A DNA stretch of 31,774 nucleotides from assembly GCA_900770185.1 (NCBI GenBank), contig CAAGJM010000028.1, positions 1 through 31,774 of the forward strand, read 5' to 3'. Below the pieces are notes generated by a model. It was not told the origin of the DNA. It did no database searches and saw only the letters and a program-made list of their open reading frames with translations. This stretch comes from Clostridia bacterium (GTDB lineage Bacteria; Bacillota; Clostridia; Christensenellales; Borkfalkiaceae). Every line of letters begins with the position of its first letter. The stretch's first letter is position 1. Position numbers and translations under genes: made by a program. Positions 9,469 to 17,788 of this stretch are shown here, piece by piece.

Positions 9469-11664
9469 TTAATTTTCAACGTAGTTGTAATTTATTGTGT
9501 AACTACCTGTGCCGTAATTCCAACCATTGTCTTTACTAATCGAATCCCATTGCTCTTTACCCCCTTTGTAATTTATTGTTTCAAGCGAAGTGCAACCATA
9601 GAACGCACTACTACCTATACTTGTCACACCGTTGCCGATTGTTACGCTCGTGAGCGAAGTGCAATCTCTGAACGCACTACCACCTATACTCGTCACGCTG
9701 TCGGGGATAGTTACGCTCGTGAGTGAGTAGCAACTCTCAAATGCATAATCGCCTATACTCGTCACGCTGTCAGGAATTGTTACGCTCGTGAGCTTGGTGC
9801 AACCGTAAAATGCATACCCGTTTATACTAGTCACACAATCTGGAATAGTAAACAACGTGTTAGTTTTACCTACTGCGTATTGAATAAGCGTTTTACCATC
9901 ATTACTATACAAATTGCCGTCTATCGACTTGTAGGCTTTGTTATTATCATTTACGTTTATGTTCGTGAGTTTACTGCAGTTATAGAACGCAGAATCACCT
10001 ATACTCGTCACGCTGTTGCCGATTGTTACGCTCGTGAGCGATCTGCAATATTCGAACGCACCATTACCTATACTCGTCACGCTGTCGGGAATTGTTATGC
10101 TCGTGAGCGAAGTGCAACCCCTGAACGCATTACTACCTATACTTGTCACACTGTCGGGAATGGTTATGCTTGTGAGAGAATTGCAACCATAAAACGCCGT
10201 TCCACCTATACTCGTCACTTTCACGCCGTTATATTCGGGTAAAATAACCAAATCCGATACAGCGTTATTTAACCCCGTTACAGTCGCACCGTCGGAAGAC
10301 AATTTAACGTCAGTAGTGTAGTTTGCCGTAAAGGTTTTATCGCCTGTGCTACCTTTCACGATTTTACCGCCATTATCCCACGACGCGAAACTATAGCCTA
10401 ATTTGTTGCTTACGGCAGATTTTAACTCGATTTTATCTTCAATTGTATAAGTTGTTGGGTTATCGGTATTGTTTATGCCGCCATTAAGCACATAACTGAT
10501 TTTGTAGGTTATCACCTGCCAATTTGCAGTAAACGTTTTATCGCCCGTACTACCCTTTTCAATCACCCCTCCATTATCCCACGACTTAAACGTGTATCCT
10601 AACTTATCACTTGCAGGTTTTAATTTGACTTTATCTTCAATAGTATATAAGGTCAGGTTATCTATATTGTTTACACCGCCATTAAGGACGTAACTGATTT
10701 TGTAGAATATTATCTGCCATTTTGCGTTTATCGTAGTATTTTCAACGATAGGTTCGTTAAAATCATAGTCATAACCCTTAAACTCATAACCCGTTTTTTC
10801 GGGGTCGGCGGGTTTAGCCGCTAAACTATCTTCTTCGACTTGTTGGCTATCAATACTCGTTCCGCCGCTCGTATCGAACGCAACGGTGTATAAGGGTCTC
10901 CGCCTGACGGTCACCGTGTACAAATTTATGTCGTTGCCGTTTGTGACCAGTATGTAGCAGACGTTATCACCGTCAATCAAACCTATGGTTTTACTCGGAA
11001 CGGGTTGAACGCACGCTAAATCAGAATACACAGCATAATTAGCACCGTCCGCCACTTCAATATCGTTAATGAATGAAAACGTTGTTTGCGAGTTTGCAAC
11101 TTTGCCCTTAATCTCGTTTCCGTTTACGATCAAATTTTTGGAACTTATCTCGGTATACATAATTGCATTGCTATAATATCCGCAGACAGCACAAGTATGC
11201 GTGCCGTTAAAAGTATGGCCTTTTAGTTCGCCGTACCCAAAAGTTTGTTCGCCCTTCTCTCCGCACTCGCAACTATAATAGTAGATTGCTTTTGCGGTGC
11301 AACTCGCCGCAGATTTTAAAAACTTATCTTCCGCGACTTGTTTATTGAAAGTATGCGAATGGTTAACGCTGAATTTAGCGTAAACGGTCATGTCGCTTTT
11401 AAGCGGTTCGTTTAAAAGCGAGTTTGCTGTAAAGGGGCGCGCCCAAACGCCGTCGTCCCAAAACCAGCCGTCAAAAGTATAACCGTCCTTTTGCGGGTCG
11501 GCAGGCATTTTTATAACTTCGCTTCCCTCGGTCGAAACGCTTGCGTAAGTTTCGCCGTCAACCGAAAATTTGACTGTAAAGTCAACTTTTCCGCATGCGG
11601 TGAGCGATATCATTGCCGTGAACGCCGCGATGACCGACAAAATTAAAACCAGGCATTTTTTCAT
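9469..11664 (-). CDS. BspA-type leucine-rich-repeat surface lipoprotein
   Basis: A 731-aa secreted lipoprotein. The signal peptide MKKCLVLILSVIAAFTAMIS ends in the lipobox LTAC (Cys24). An InlB-type repeat (KDGYTFDGWFWDDG) follows, then a Cys-rich segment with CECG and CAVCG (about 110-160) and an unrecognised domain. Three further InlB/Flg_new-type repeats come next (about 270-460), two of them near-identical (YKISYVLNGG...TGDKTFTAN). The C-terminal half carries eight 23-residue type-5 LRRs (VTSIGxxAFxxCxSLTSxTI), the fourth interrupted by an insert. There is no LPXTG or membrane anchor at the C-terminus, so lipid anchoring is expected. Typical roles are adhesion or surface display. The RBS AAGGAG is strong. 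Confidence 0.93.
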   Translation of the reverse strand: MKKCLVLILSVIAAFTAMISLTACGKVDFTVKFSVDGETYASVSTEGSEVIKMPADPQKDGYTFDGWFWDDGVWARPFTANSLLNEPLKSDMTVYAKFSVNHSHTFNKQVAEDKFLKSAASCTAKAIYYYSCECGEKGEQTFGYGELKGHTFNGTHTCAVCGYYSNAIMYTEISSKNLIVNGNEIKGKVANSQTTFSFINDIEVADGANYAVYSDLACVQPVPSKTIGLIDGDNVCYILVTNGNDINLYTVTVRRRPLYTVAFDTSGGTSIDSQQVEEDSLAAKPADPEKTGYEFKGYDYDFNEPIVENTTINAKWQIIFYKISYVLNGGVNNIDNLTLYTIEDKVKLKPASDKLGYTFKSWDNGGVIEKGSTGDKTFTANWQVITYKISYVLNGGINNTDNPTTYTIEDKIELKSAVSNKLGYSFASWDNGGKIVKGSTGDKTFTANYTTDVKLSSDGATVTGLNNAVSDLVILPEYNGVKVTSIGGTAFYGCNSLTSITIPDSVTSIGSNAFRGCTSLTSITIPDSVTSIGNGAFEYCRSLTSVTIGNSVTSIGDSAFYNCSKLTNINVNDNNKAYKSIDGNLYSNDGKTLIQYAVGKTNTLFTIPDCVTSINGYAFYGCTKLTSVTIPDSVTSIGDYAFESCYSLTSVTIPDSVTSIGGSAFRDCTSLTSVTIGNGVTSIGSSAFYGCTSLETINYKGGKEQWDSISKDNGWNYGTGSYTINYNYVEN
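9560..10225 (-). repeat. LRR-encoding DNA repeats, 69-bp period
   Basis: The C-terminal half of the lipoprotein gene is built of near-identical 69-base units encoding VTSIG...LTSVTIPDS. Conservation is visible at DNA level (for example CCTATACTCGTCACGCTGTC recurs on the plus strand). Recombination between units could change repeat number. Confidence 0.85.
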
Positions 11665-11721
11665 AATAAACTTCTCCTTTTTTAATAAAACGGTTTTTTA
11701 CTCATTAAACTTTCGCAAAAT

Positions 11722-11750
11722 AAAAAGTGCGCCGACCGAAGCCAGCGCAC
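11722..11750 (-). terminator. UUCG-loop terminator upstream of the lipoprotein gene
   Basis: On the minus strand GTGCGCTGGC-TTCG-GTCGGCGCAC forms a fully paired 10-bp stem (two G-U pairs) capped by a UUCG tetraloop, followed by TTTTTATTTT. It sits 58 bases upstream of the lipoprotein ATG with no clear promoter in between. It may end an upstream transcript or act as an attenuator in the leader of this gene. Confidence 0.8.
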
Positions 11751-11911
11751 AAAAAACGCAAACTCCGACCGTCGCCAAACAAGTTTATATGCAGCACGAG
11801 AACCACACCCATATAATTTGGAATTTGCATTTTTATCAAATTCAAAGCATACGGATATGGCGCACGTTTCTTACGTACATTTATTATTAAAACATTAAAA
11901 AAACCCGCACC
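11751..11911. other. Intergenic stretch upstream of the lipoprotein gene
   Basis: No supported gene. A weak minus-strand promoter-like pair (TTGATA, 18 bases, TATATG) lies around 11814-11843. A 72-codon minus-strand frame across this stretch has no RBS and runs into the terminator, so I do not call it. Confidence 0.3.
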
Positions 11912-11912
11912 C

Positions 11913-12192
11913 ATGCCGAACAAGAATAATACGAACTTAGGTCTATCGCCGTGTTTTTGTCTAATACTGTGTTGCGCTCACGAGTTATACGGTGGTATTA
12001 ACCCATTCGCGCGCCTTGTCTTAGTCTAAAAACGCGAGCGTTATACTTGCCGGCAACAAAAACGCCGTTATTTTCGATGATTTTTAGATAAAGGCGAAAA
12101 CGGTAGTACAATGACGTACACCGTTTGAGCATTTACAAAAAGCGCGTAAAAAACGGCGTTTTTGCAAGGCTCGTATTACTCATGTTCGGCAT
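11913..12192. mobile_element. Candidate MITE-like element bounded by 24-bp inverted repeats
   Basis: The left end 11913-11936 (ATGCCGAACAAGAATAATAC...) and the right end 12169-12192 are inverted copies matching at 21 of 24 positions. The roughly 280-bp interior has no coding capacity. It contains a second inverted pair built on AACGCCGTT / AACGGCGTT (about 12058-12068 and 12152-12164). No convincing target duplication is seen at the borders. It could alternatively be a structured RNA. Confidence 0.45.
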
Positions 12193-12256
12193 TAGGCATA
12201 AAACTTGTTTGACATATTAAGCATACAACTGTTTTTAAAAAAAGTCAATAAACTAA

Positions 12257-12331
12257 AAAGGGCGTTTGAAATGTTTCAAGCACCCTTTTAAATAAAAAAC
12301 CGCCCTTTTACAAAGCATTTTGCAAAAGGGC
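12257..12331 (-). terminator. Terminator pair after the ABC operon
   Basis: The inner hairpin 12302-12331 (GCCCTTTT arm) is followed on the minus strand by GGTTTTTTATTT, giving a good intrinsic terminator 18 bases past the permease stop. A second hairpin (AAAAGGGCGTTTGAAA arm, 12257-12289) lies beyond it. Confidence 0.8.
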
Positions 12332-12348
12332 TTTACATAAATAAATTT

Positions 12349-13089
12349 TTATTTTGTTGATTTTATTTTTTCTATTACAAAAATAGCAACCCACGCGGCG
12401 ACGGCGTATGCTAAAACGTAAATTATATTCGGGTAAATCGCGGCCGCGCCGTCAATTAAAATTTTGCTTGCTATCTCTACGCTGTGCTTAAAAGGAAGCG
12501 CGTTCGCAATCTTTTCCATCGCGCCGCTTAAAATTTCGACGGGCATAAATATTCCGCCTAAAATCGACGTGACCGAAACGATTATCGAGCATACGGGACC
12601 CGTCTTTTTCTCGTCGGAACAAAGTTCGCCTATTAAAACGCCGAGCGAAACGTATAAAAACGCCGACGGAATAAGATACAAAAAGGTGAGCAGAATTTTC
12701 GCGTTAAAGGGGTACTTTAAAATAACCGCCACGATAAAAAACAAAACCGTTTGCAAAAACGCGATAGGCATCGCCGCAAAGACGAAACTCATTAAATAAG
12801 TGACTCTTCCGACGGGCGAAATTTTTATTCTTTTTATAAACGACGTGTTTTTGTCGCCCGCTATCTGCATTGCGGTGAACATCATCGTAAAGGTGTAGCC
12901 GAAAACGCAAATGGCGGGGGCGTAGGTATCTATTTTGAAAATCGCCGCCCCGCCGCCGTCCAAGTTCCCGACGGTTACGTTCATAAATATCAGCATTACA
13001 AGGGGGAACGCCGCGCAGAAAATCAAGCTTAACGGGTCGCGAACTGTCTCTAAAAAATTGCGCTTTATAAGCGCGGATAAACTTTTCAT
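12349..13089 (-). CDS. ABC-2 type transporter permease
   Basis: A 246-aa membrane protein with about six hydrophobic segments, starting with LSLIFCAAFPLVMLIFMNVT. The central FIKRIKISPVGRVTYLMSFV resembles the cytoplasmic loop of ABC-2 permeases. The ATG overlaps the end of the ATPase gene by 4 bases, so the two proteins form one exporter. Such AbrB-linked pairs are often annotated as drug, bacteriocin or lipid exporters, but no substrate can be assigned here. Confidence 0.9.
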   Translation of the reverse strand: MKSLSALIKRNFLETVRDPLSLIFCAAFPLVMLIFMNVTVGNLDGGGAAIFKIDTYAPAICVFGYTFTMMFTAMQIAGDKNTSFIKRIKISPVGRVTYLMSFVFAAMPIAFLQTVLFFIVAVILKYPFNAKILLTFLYLIPSAFLYVSLGVLIGELCSDEKKTGPVCSIIVSVTSILGGIFMPVEILSGAMEKIANALPFKHSVEIASKILIDGAAAIYPNIIYVLAYAVAAWVAIFVIEKIKSTK

Positions 13090-13799
13090 ACGTCCTCCTC
13101 GGTGAGCGATAAAAAGGCTTCTTCAAGCGAGTTTTTGCCCGTTTGTTCCGTTATTTCTTTAACGGTGCCGACGGCTTTGATTTTACCCTTGGTCATTATC
13201 CCAACGCGGTCGCTTAAATGCTCGACTTCGTCGAGATAGTGGGTGGTCAAAACAACGGCCATTTCCCTTTTCAAATCTTCGATAACGCTCCACAGAACGG
13301 CGCGCGCCTTGACGTCAAGCCCCAAAGTCGGCTCGTCTAAAAACAGAATTTGCGGCTCGCTTATTATAGCAAGCGCAATCGAAAGTCTTCTTTGCTGACC
13401 GCCGCTTAACTTCCTTGCCTGAACGCCCGCCTTTTCCAAAAGCCCGAATTTTTTAATCGCGGCGGCGACTTTTTCCGACTTGTTTTCTATCCCGTAAAGG
13501 TCGGCTACGAGTTCTAAATTTTCTTTAACGGTAAGCTTTTTGCAAACCGCGTTTTCCTGTGGGGAAACGTTTATTATTTTGCGGACTTTTTCGGGGTCTT
13601 TATCTAAATTTACGCCGTTTACGTAAACTTCGCCCCCGTCTTTTTTGATAACGGTGGATAGGACGTTTATAAGCGTCGTTTTGCCCGCCCCGTTTAACCC
13701 GAGCAGACTGAAACACTCGTTATCGCGGATAGTAAGCGTAAGCCCGTTCAACGCGGTAACGTTTTTAAACTTTTTAAATACGTTTTTGATTTCAATCAT
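13086..13799 (-). CDS. ABC transporter ATP-binding protein
   Basis: A 237-aa ATPase with Walker A LLGLNGAGKTTLINVL (about 33-48), Q-loop VSPQENAV, signature LSGGQQRRLSIALA (about 133-146), Walker B ILFLDEPTLGLD and H-loop VVLTTHYLDE. It is the partner of the ABC-2 permease encoded immediately downstream (4-base overlap). Its ATG overlaps the end of the AbrB gene by 8 bases. Confidence 0.95.
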   Translation of the reverse strand: MIEIKNVFKKFKNVTALNGLTLTIRDNECFSLLGLNGAGKTTLINVLSTVIKKDGGEVYVNGVNLDKDPEKVRKIINVSPQENAVCKKLTVKENLELVADLYGIENKSEKVAAAIKKFGLLEKAGVQARKLSGGQQRRLSIALAIISEPQILFLDEPTLGLDVKARAVLWSVIEDLKREMAVVLTTHYLDEVEHLSDRVGIMTKGKIKAVGTVKEITEQTGKNSLEEAFLSLTEEDV

Positions 13800-14022
13800 T
13801 CTTATCGCCCCCGTTGTTTTTGCCGTTCAGCGCGAAAATCGCGTGGGCAAACTCGGCGTAATCGTCCATTTTGGCAATCGCTATCCCCCGCTCGATATCG
13901 CCGAACAGTATCAGATCGTCGCCCTCGTTTATGTCAAAAACTTCGCGCGCTTCTTTGGGAATAACTATCTGCCCTTTTTGGTTGACTTTTGCTGTCCACA
14001 TATATTTGCCGCTCTTTTTCAT
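13792..14022 (-). CDS. AbrB/SpoVT-type DNA-binding regulator
   Basis: A 76-aa swapped-hairpin AbrB-type regulator. The core WTAKVNQKGQIVIPKEAREV, then FDINEGDDLILFG, is diagnostic. The start at 14022 (MKKSGKY) is chosen because AGGAGAG lies 3-4 bases upstream; a longer in-frame version would run back through the promoter. As first gene of a three-gene overlapping operon it probably controls the ABC exporter and itself. The stretch just upstream of its RBS contains two direct copies of AGTAATAAAA, possible binding sites. Confidence 0.9.
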   Translation of the reverse strand: MKKSGKYMWTAKVNQKGQIVIPKEAREVFDINEGDDLILFGDIERGIAIAKMDDYAEFAHAIFALNGKNNGGDKND

Positions 14023-14060
14023 AACTCTCCTATTTTTATTACTTTTCTTACTTTTATTAC

Positions 14061-14090
14061 AGTATATTCTTTTGCCGCCGCCCGTGTCAA
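14061..14090 (-). promoter_or_regulatory. Promoter of the abrB-ABC operon
   Basis: Minus-strand TTGACA (14085-14090), an 18-base spacer and TATACT (14061-14066), about 40 bases upstream of the AbrB start. Confidence 0.7.
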
Positions 14091-14140
14091 GCGTTTTTAG
14101 CAATTAGCGGTTAGAGAGCATAACCCCCGAATAAAACTTT

Positions 14141-14202
14141 AAATTACCCATGTAAAAAATAAAATTACCCCTGTTGAAATTCACAGTAAACGAGTATATA
14201 AT
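14141..14202 (+). promoter_or_regulatory. GH106 gene promoter with two TTACCC boxes
   Basis: Promoter: TTGAAA (14174-14179), a 17-base spacer and TATAAT (14197-14202). Two copies of an AAATTACCC box lie upstream, at 14141-14149 and 14162-14170, exactly 21 bases (two helical turns) apart. The proximal box ends 3 bases before the -35. The same box and spacing occur before the GH78-like gene, which suggests a shared regulator. Confidence 0.65.
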
Positions 14203-14252
14203 GGTTTAAAAGGAAGTTTATTTAAACTGATTTTTAAAGGAGAACAGTTTTT

Positions 14253-17200
14253 ATGTTATACAAAAAAAGCAAAGAAGTTTTTAACGATGAATTATTCAAA
14301 AATCCGACGAGCGAATATCGCGCCGCCCCCTTTTGGGCGTGGAACGACAAGCTTGAAAAGGACGAACTTTTGCGCCAGATAGAAGTTTTCAAAAAAATGG
14401 GGCTGGGCGGCTTCCACATGCACGTTAGAAGCGGGCTTCAGACCCCGTATCTGGGCGAAGAGTTTATGGAGCTTATTTCGTCCTGCGTAGATAAAGCAAA
14501 GTCGGAAAACATGCTCGCTTACTTATACGACGAAGACCGCTGGGCTTCGGGGCCTGCCGGCGGATTCGTGACCGAAAACCCGCTGTTCCGCGCAAAACAC
14601 GTTGAATTTACGACCGTTTGCGACGACGAAGTCGAAAAGCGGAAAGCGTATTCGGGCTACGTTTATAACTCTTATATCGGCGCGCCCGAAAATTACGTAA
14701 CCGACGAAACGGGTTTTAAGCAAGGCAAAAAATACCTGCTTGCAGTTTACGACGTGTCGCTCGATAAAGACGGATATTTAAAGTCCTATAAAAAAATCGC
14801 GCCTGACGCTACCGCAAGCGGCAAAAAGTGGTATGCCTACGTTTCGATAGATAAAGACAGCGGCTGGTTCAACGGTTACGGGTATATCGACGTTATGAAC
14901 AAGGCGGCGTGCGAAAAGTTCGTTGACGTTACGTATAACGCATATCTTAAAAAAGTGGGTGGCGAATTCGGCAAAACCGTTCCGTCAATCTTCACCGACG
15001 AGCCTCATTTCGAGGGTTTTAAGCCGCTTGCTTATTCAAAAATTTCAAAATCCGCACAATGCGCCTGGACGACCGACTTACCTTCCACTTTTTATAATGA
15101 AAACGGCTACGATATAGTCGAAAAACTGCCCGAAGTTTTCTTTAAACAAAAAAACGCGCCTTGCACCGTTTTATATAAACTGTTAGACCATTTGACCGTG
15201 CGCTTCAAGGACGGATTTGTAAAGACCTGCGGCGACTGGTGCAAAGCGCACGACTTAAACTTTACGGGTCATCTTTTGCTTGAAGGCTCTCTTAAAGATC
15301 AAACCGCTTACGTCGGCGAAACGATGCGGCTTTACCCGGAATTCGGCATACCGGGGATAGATATGCTGTGTAACGCCGTTGAACTTACCACCGCCAAACA
15401 AACTCAAAGCGTAGTCCGTCAATACAAAAAAGAAGGTATGACGAGCGAACTTTACGGCGTTACGGGGTGGGATTTCGATTTCCGCGGGCATAAATTCCAG
15501 GGCGACTGGCAAGCGGCTCTCGGGGTAACTCTTCGCGTGCCGCATTTAAGCTGGTACAGCATGCGCGGCTCCGCAAAACGCGACTACCCCGCTTCGATAT
15601 CCTACCAGTCGGCGTGGTACGACGAGTATAAATTCGTCGAGGACCACTTCGCCCGCTTAAACGTTTGCTTAACGCGAGGAAAACCGCTCGTGAACGTTGG
15701 CGTTATCTTCCCTATCGAGAGCGAATGGATAAACTATTCGGCAAAAGATTTATCCGTCAAGGTCGCAAACGAAGTCGAAAACAACTTCCAAAACTTAACC
15801 CGATTGCTTTTAAACGGAATGATAGACTTCGACTTTATAAGCGAAGGTTTGCTTGCGGAAACACCCGCAAAAGTTTTCGATAAAAAATTTAAAGTCGGCG
15901 ATATGGCGTATAAAACCGTAGTCGTGCCCGCGCTTAAAACTATCAGAAAAACCACCCTTGACGCGCTTAAAGCATTTGCCGAAAACGGCGGGCATATCCT
16001 CCTTGCGGGCGCGGCGCCCGCGTTCGTTGTCGGCGTTAAAAACGCGGAAGCCGAAAAATTCTTTAAAAAACACGCCGAAAAATGCGAATTCACCGAACTA
16101 TCTATATTAGACGCGCTTGAACGCGACCGCTACGTTTCGCTTAAATACGCAAGCGGCAATAACGCGGGCGCAAATGCGGAAGGATATCTTCACCAATTGC
16201 GGACGGACGGGGACGATAAATGGCTGTTTATCGCAAGGTTCGTCGAAAAAACCCGCTACGACTTTTCGTCTTGTTTGCCGGACGACTTGTATATTACTTT
16301 AAACGAAAAAGTTTACCCCGTCGTTTACGACACGATAAGCGGCGAATTAAAAACGCCCGAATATAAATTCGAGCACGATAAAACGATTATCCGCGCCGCT
16401 CTTTACGGGCAGGATTCGCTTTTATTGAAACTTACAAAAGACAAGCCAGCTAAATACAAAGCGTACGACGATTTTAATGAGTTTAACGGCAAAACGCCTG
16501 ATAAAACCGTTGATTTTAAAGAAGCGGTAGAGTTTACGCTCGCGGAAGAAAACGTGCTTGTTTTAGATATTGCAAAGTGGTCTGAAGACGGCAAAATTTA
16601 CAACGCAGAAGAAGAAATTTTAAAAATAGACGAAAAAATACGCAAAATAAAAGGCTACCCCTACGCCGACGGGAGCGACGTTCAGCCCTGGCGCATAAAA
16701 GAAACGGGCAAAAAGGAATACGTTTACTTAAAATACGCCTTTAAGTCCGAAATAGCGTTGCCCGTAACTTTGGCGACCGAAGGCGCAGACGAAATTATTT
16801 TTAACGGCGAAAACATACCCGTAGTGTACGACGGATATTACGTAGATAAACACATTTTTAAAGTGCGTTTAGGGGACCTTAAAAAGGGCGAAAACGAACT
16901 TATAATAAAAGCACCTTTTTCAAAGCGCACAAGTTTAGAAAACAACTTTATTTTGGGCGAATTCGGGGTCTTCGCTACGGGCGCGACGGCAAAAATCGTT
17001 AAAAAGCCCGAAAAAATAACATTCGGCAGCGTAATAAACCAAGGGCTTCCGTTCTACGGCTCGAAACTAACGTATAAAACGCAAATTAAGTTAAACAAAA
17101 AAAGCGACGTTGTAATAAATTCCACACTTTACCGCGGCGCGCTTATTACCGTCAGCGTTGACGATAAAGAGGCGGGCAAAATAGTTTACGCGCCTTATAA

Positions 17201-17417
17201 GCTTTTACTTAAAGATATGCCGCGCGGCACGCACACCGTTAAGTTCACCCTCGATATAACCCGCGTGAACACTTTTAACGGCCTGCACAACTGCTCGAAG
17301 CACAGTTGGGTGGGACCCGACTACTGGTACACTAAGGGCTGCAACTTTGCCTACGAATATCAGCTTAAAGATAACGGCATTTTAAAATCGCCCGTTATTG
17401 AAATTTACGAAAAGTAA
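14253..17417 (+). CDS. GH106-like alpha-L-rhamnosidase
   Basis: A 1054-aa glycoside hydrolase resembling GH106 (alpha-L-rhamnosidase) proteins. The N-terminal block AAPFWAWNDKLEKDELLRQI and then MGLGGFHMHVRSGLQTPYLG are typical of the catalytic TIM barrel, followed by AYLYDEDRWASGPAGG and VPSIFTDEPHFEGF with acidic candidates. Later sections (about 700-1054) look like beta-rich accessory domains, including YVYLKYAF and DEIIFNGENIPVVYDGYY as in galactose-binding-like folds. There is no signal peptide, so the enzyme should be cytoplasmic and act on imported glycosides. RBS AAAGGAG precedes the start. Specificity for rhamnose is inferred from family only. Confidence 0.8.
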   Translation: MLYKKSKEVFNDELFKNPTSEYRAAPFWAWNDKLEKDELLRQIEVFKKMGLGGFHMHVRSGLQTPYLGEEFMELISSCVDKAKSENMLAYLYDEDRWASGPAGGFVTENPLFRAKHVEFTTVCDDEVEKRKAYSGYVYNSYIGAPENYVTDETGFKQGKKYLLAVYDVSLDKDGYLKSYKKIAPDATASGKKWYAYVSIDKDSGWFNGYGYIDVMNKAACEKFVDVTYNAYLKKVGGEFGKTVPSIFTDEPHFEGFKPLAYSKISKSAQCAWTTDLPSTFYNENGYDIVEKLPEVFFKQKNAPCTVLYKLLDHLTVRFKDGFVKTCGDWCKAHDLNFTGHLLLEGSLKDQTAYVGETMRLYPEFGIPGIDMLCNAVELTTAKQTQSVVRQYKKEGMTSELYGVTGWDFDFRGHKFQGDWQAALGVTLRVPHLSWYSMRGSAKRDYPASISYQSAWYDEYKFVEDHFARLNVCLTRGKPLVNVGVIFPIESEWINYSAKDLSVKVANEVENNFQNLTRLLLNGMIDFDFISEGLLAETPAKVFDKKFKVGDMAYKTVVVPALKTIRKTTLDALKAFAENGGHILLAGAAPAFVVGVKNAEAEKFFKKHAEKCEFTELSILDALERDRYVSLKYASGNNAGANAEGYLHQLRTDGDDKWLFIARFVEKTRYDFSSCLPDDLYITLNEKVYPVVYDTISGELKTPEYKFEHDKTIIRAALYGQDSLLLKLTKDKPAKYKAYDDFNEFNGKTPDKTVDFKEAVEFTLAEENVLVLDIAKWSEDGKIYNAEEEILKIDEKIRKIKGYPYADGSDVQPWRIKETGKKEYVYLKYAFKSEIALPVTLATEGADEIIFNGENIPVVYDGYYVDKHIFKVRLGDLKKGENELIIKAPFSKRTSLENNFILGEFGVFATGATAKIVKKPEKITFGSVINQGLPFYGSKLTYKTQIKLNKKSDVVINSTLYRGALITVSVDDKEAGKIVYAPYKLLLKDMPRGTHTVKFTLDITRVNTFNGLHNCSKHSWVGPDYWYTKGCNFAYEYQLKDNGILKSPVIEIYEK

Positions 17418-17444
17418 GCGGCGGGGCTATTAAACGCTAAAACG

Positions 17445-17470
17445 CCGGAGAAGGTTCGCCTTCCGCTTTT
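17445..17470 (+). terminator. Hairpin after the GH106 gene (UUCG loop)
   Basis: CGGAGAAGG-TTCG-CCTTCCG forms a stem with one bulge and a UUCG loop, followed by CTTTTAACGCTTTT. Further hairpin-prone sequence (GCGAC/GTCGC, AAGATTTAATCTT) continues to about 17560. Confidence 0.5.
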
Positions 17471-17702
17471 AACGCTTTTCAAGCGGAGATTTATCGGCGC
17501 GGATAACGCTCGCCGCGTTGATTATGGCGACTCGGTTGGTCGCGCTTTGAAGATTTAATCTTGTCCGCTACCTTTTTTACAAGTCGGCAAAAAAAATATA
17601 TAGCGAATAAAAGTAAGATTGTACAAGTTAACATACTTGCATTTTAGCAGTAAATAGTGACAGCATTTGTCAAAACCAAAACAAAATTTTAAAACAACCG
17701 CA

Positions 17703-17752
17703 TAAAAAATAAATTTACCCGTATTGACTTTGCGACTCATCGGGCTTAAAAT
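17703..17752 (+). promoter_or_regulatory. GH78-like gene promoter with shared TTACCC box
   Basis: TTGACT (17724-17729), a 17-base spacer and TAAAAT (17747-17752). Immediately upstream, TAAAAAATAAATTTACCC (17703-17720) nearly copies the sequence before the GH106 -35, with the same 3-base gap to the -35. Confidence 0.65.
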
Positions 17753-17788
17753 AGTTGTAATTCAAAATTACCGAGCTAAGGAGAAGTT

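Noticed and set aside
9250..10242. Plus-strand frames rich in YTRHAV repeats
   Set aside because: Antisense shadows of the LRR repeats.
13792..14103. Longer AbrB start (103 aa)
   Set aside because: The extension is low complexity, passes through the promoter -10, and the shorter start has AGGAGAG.
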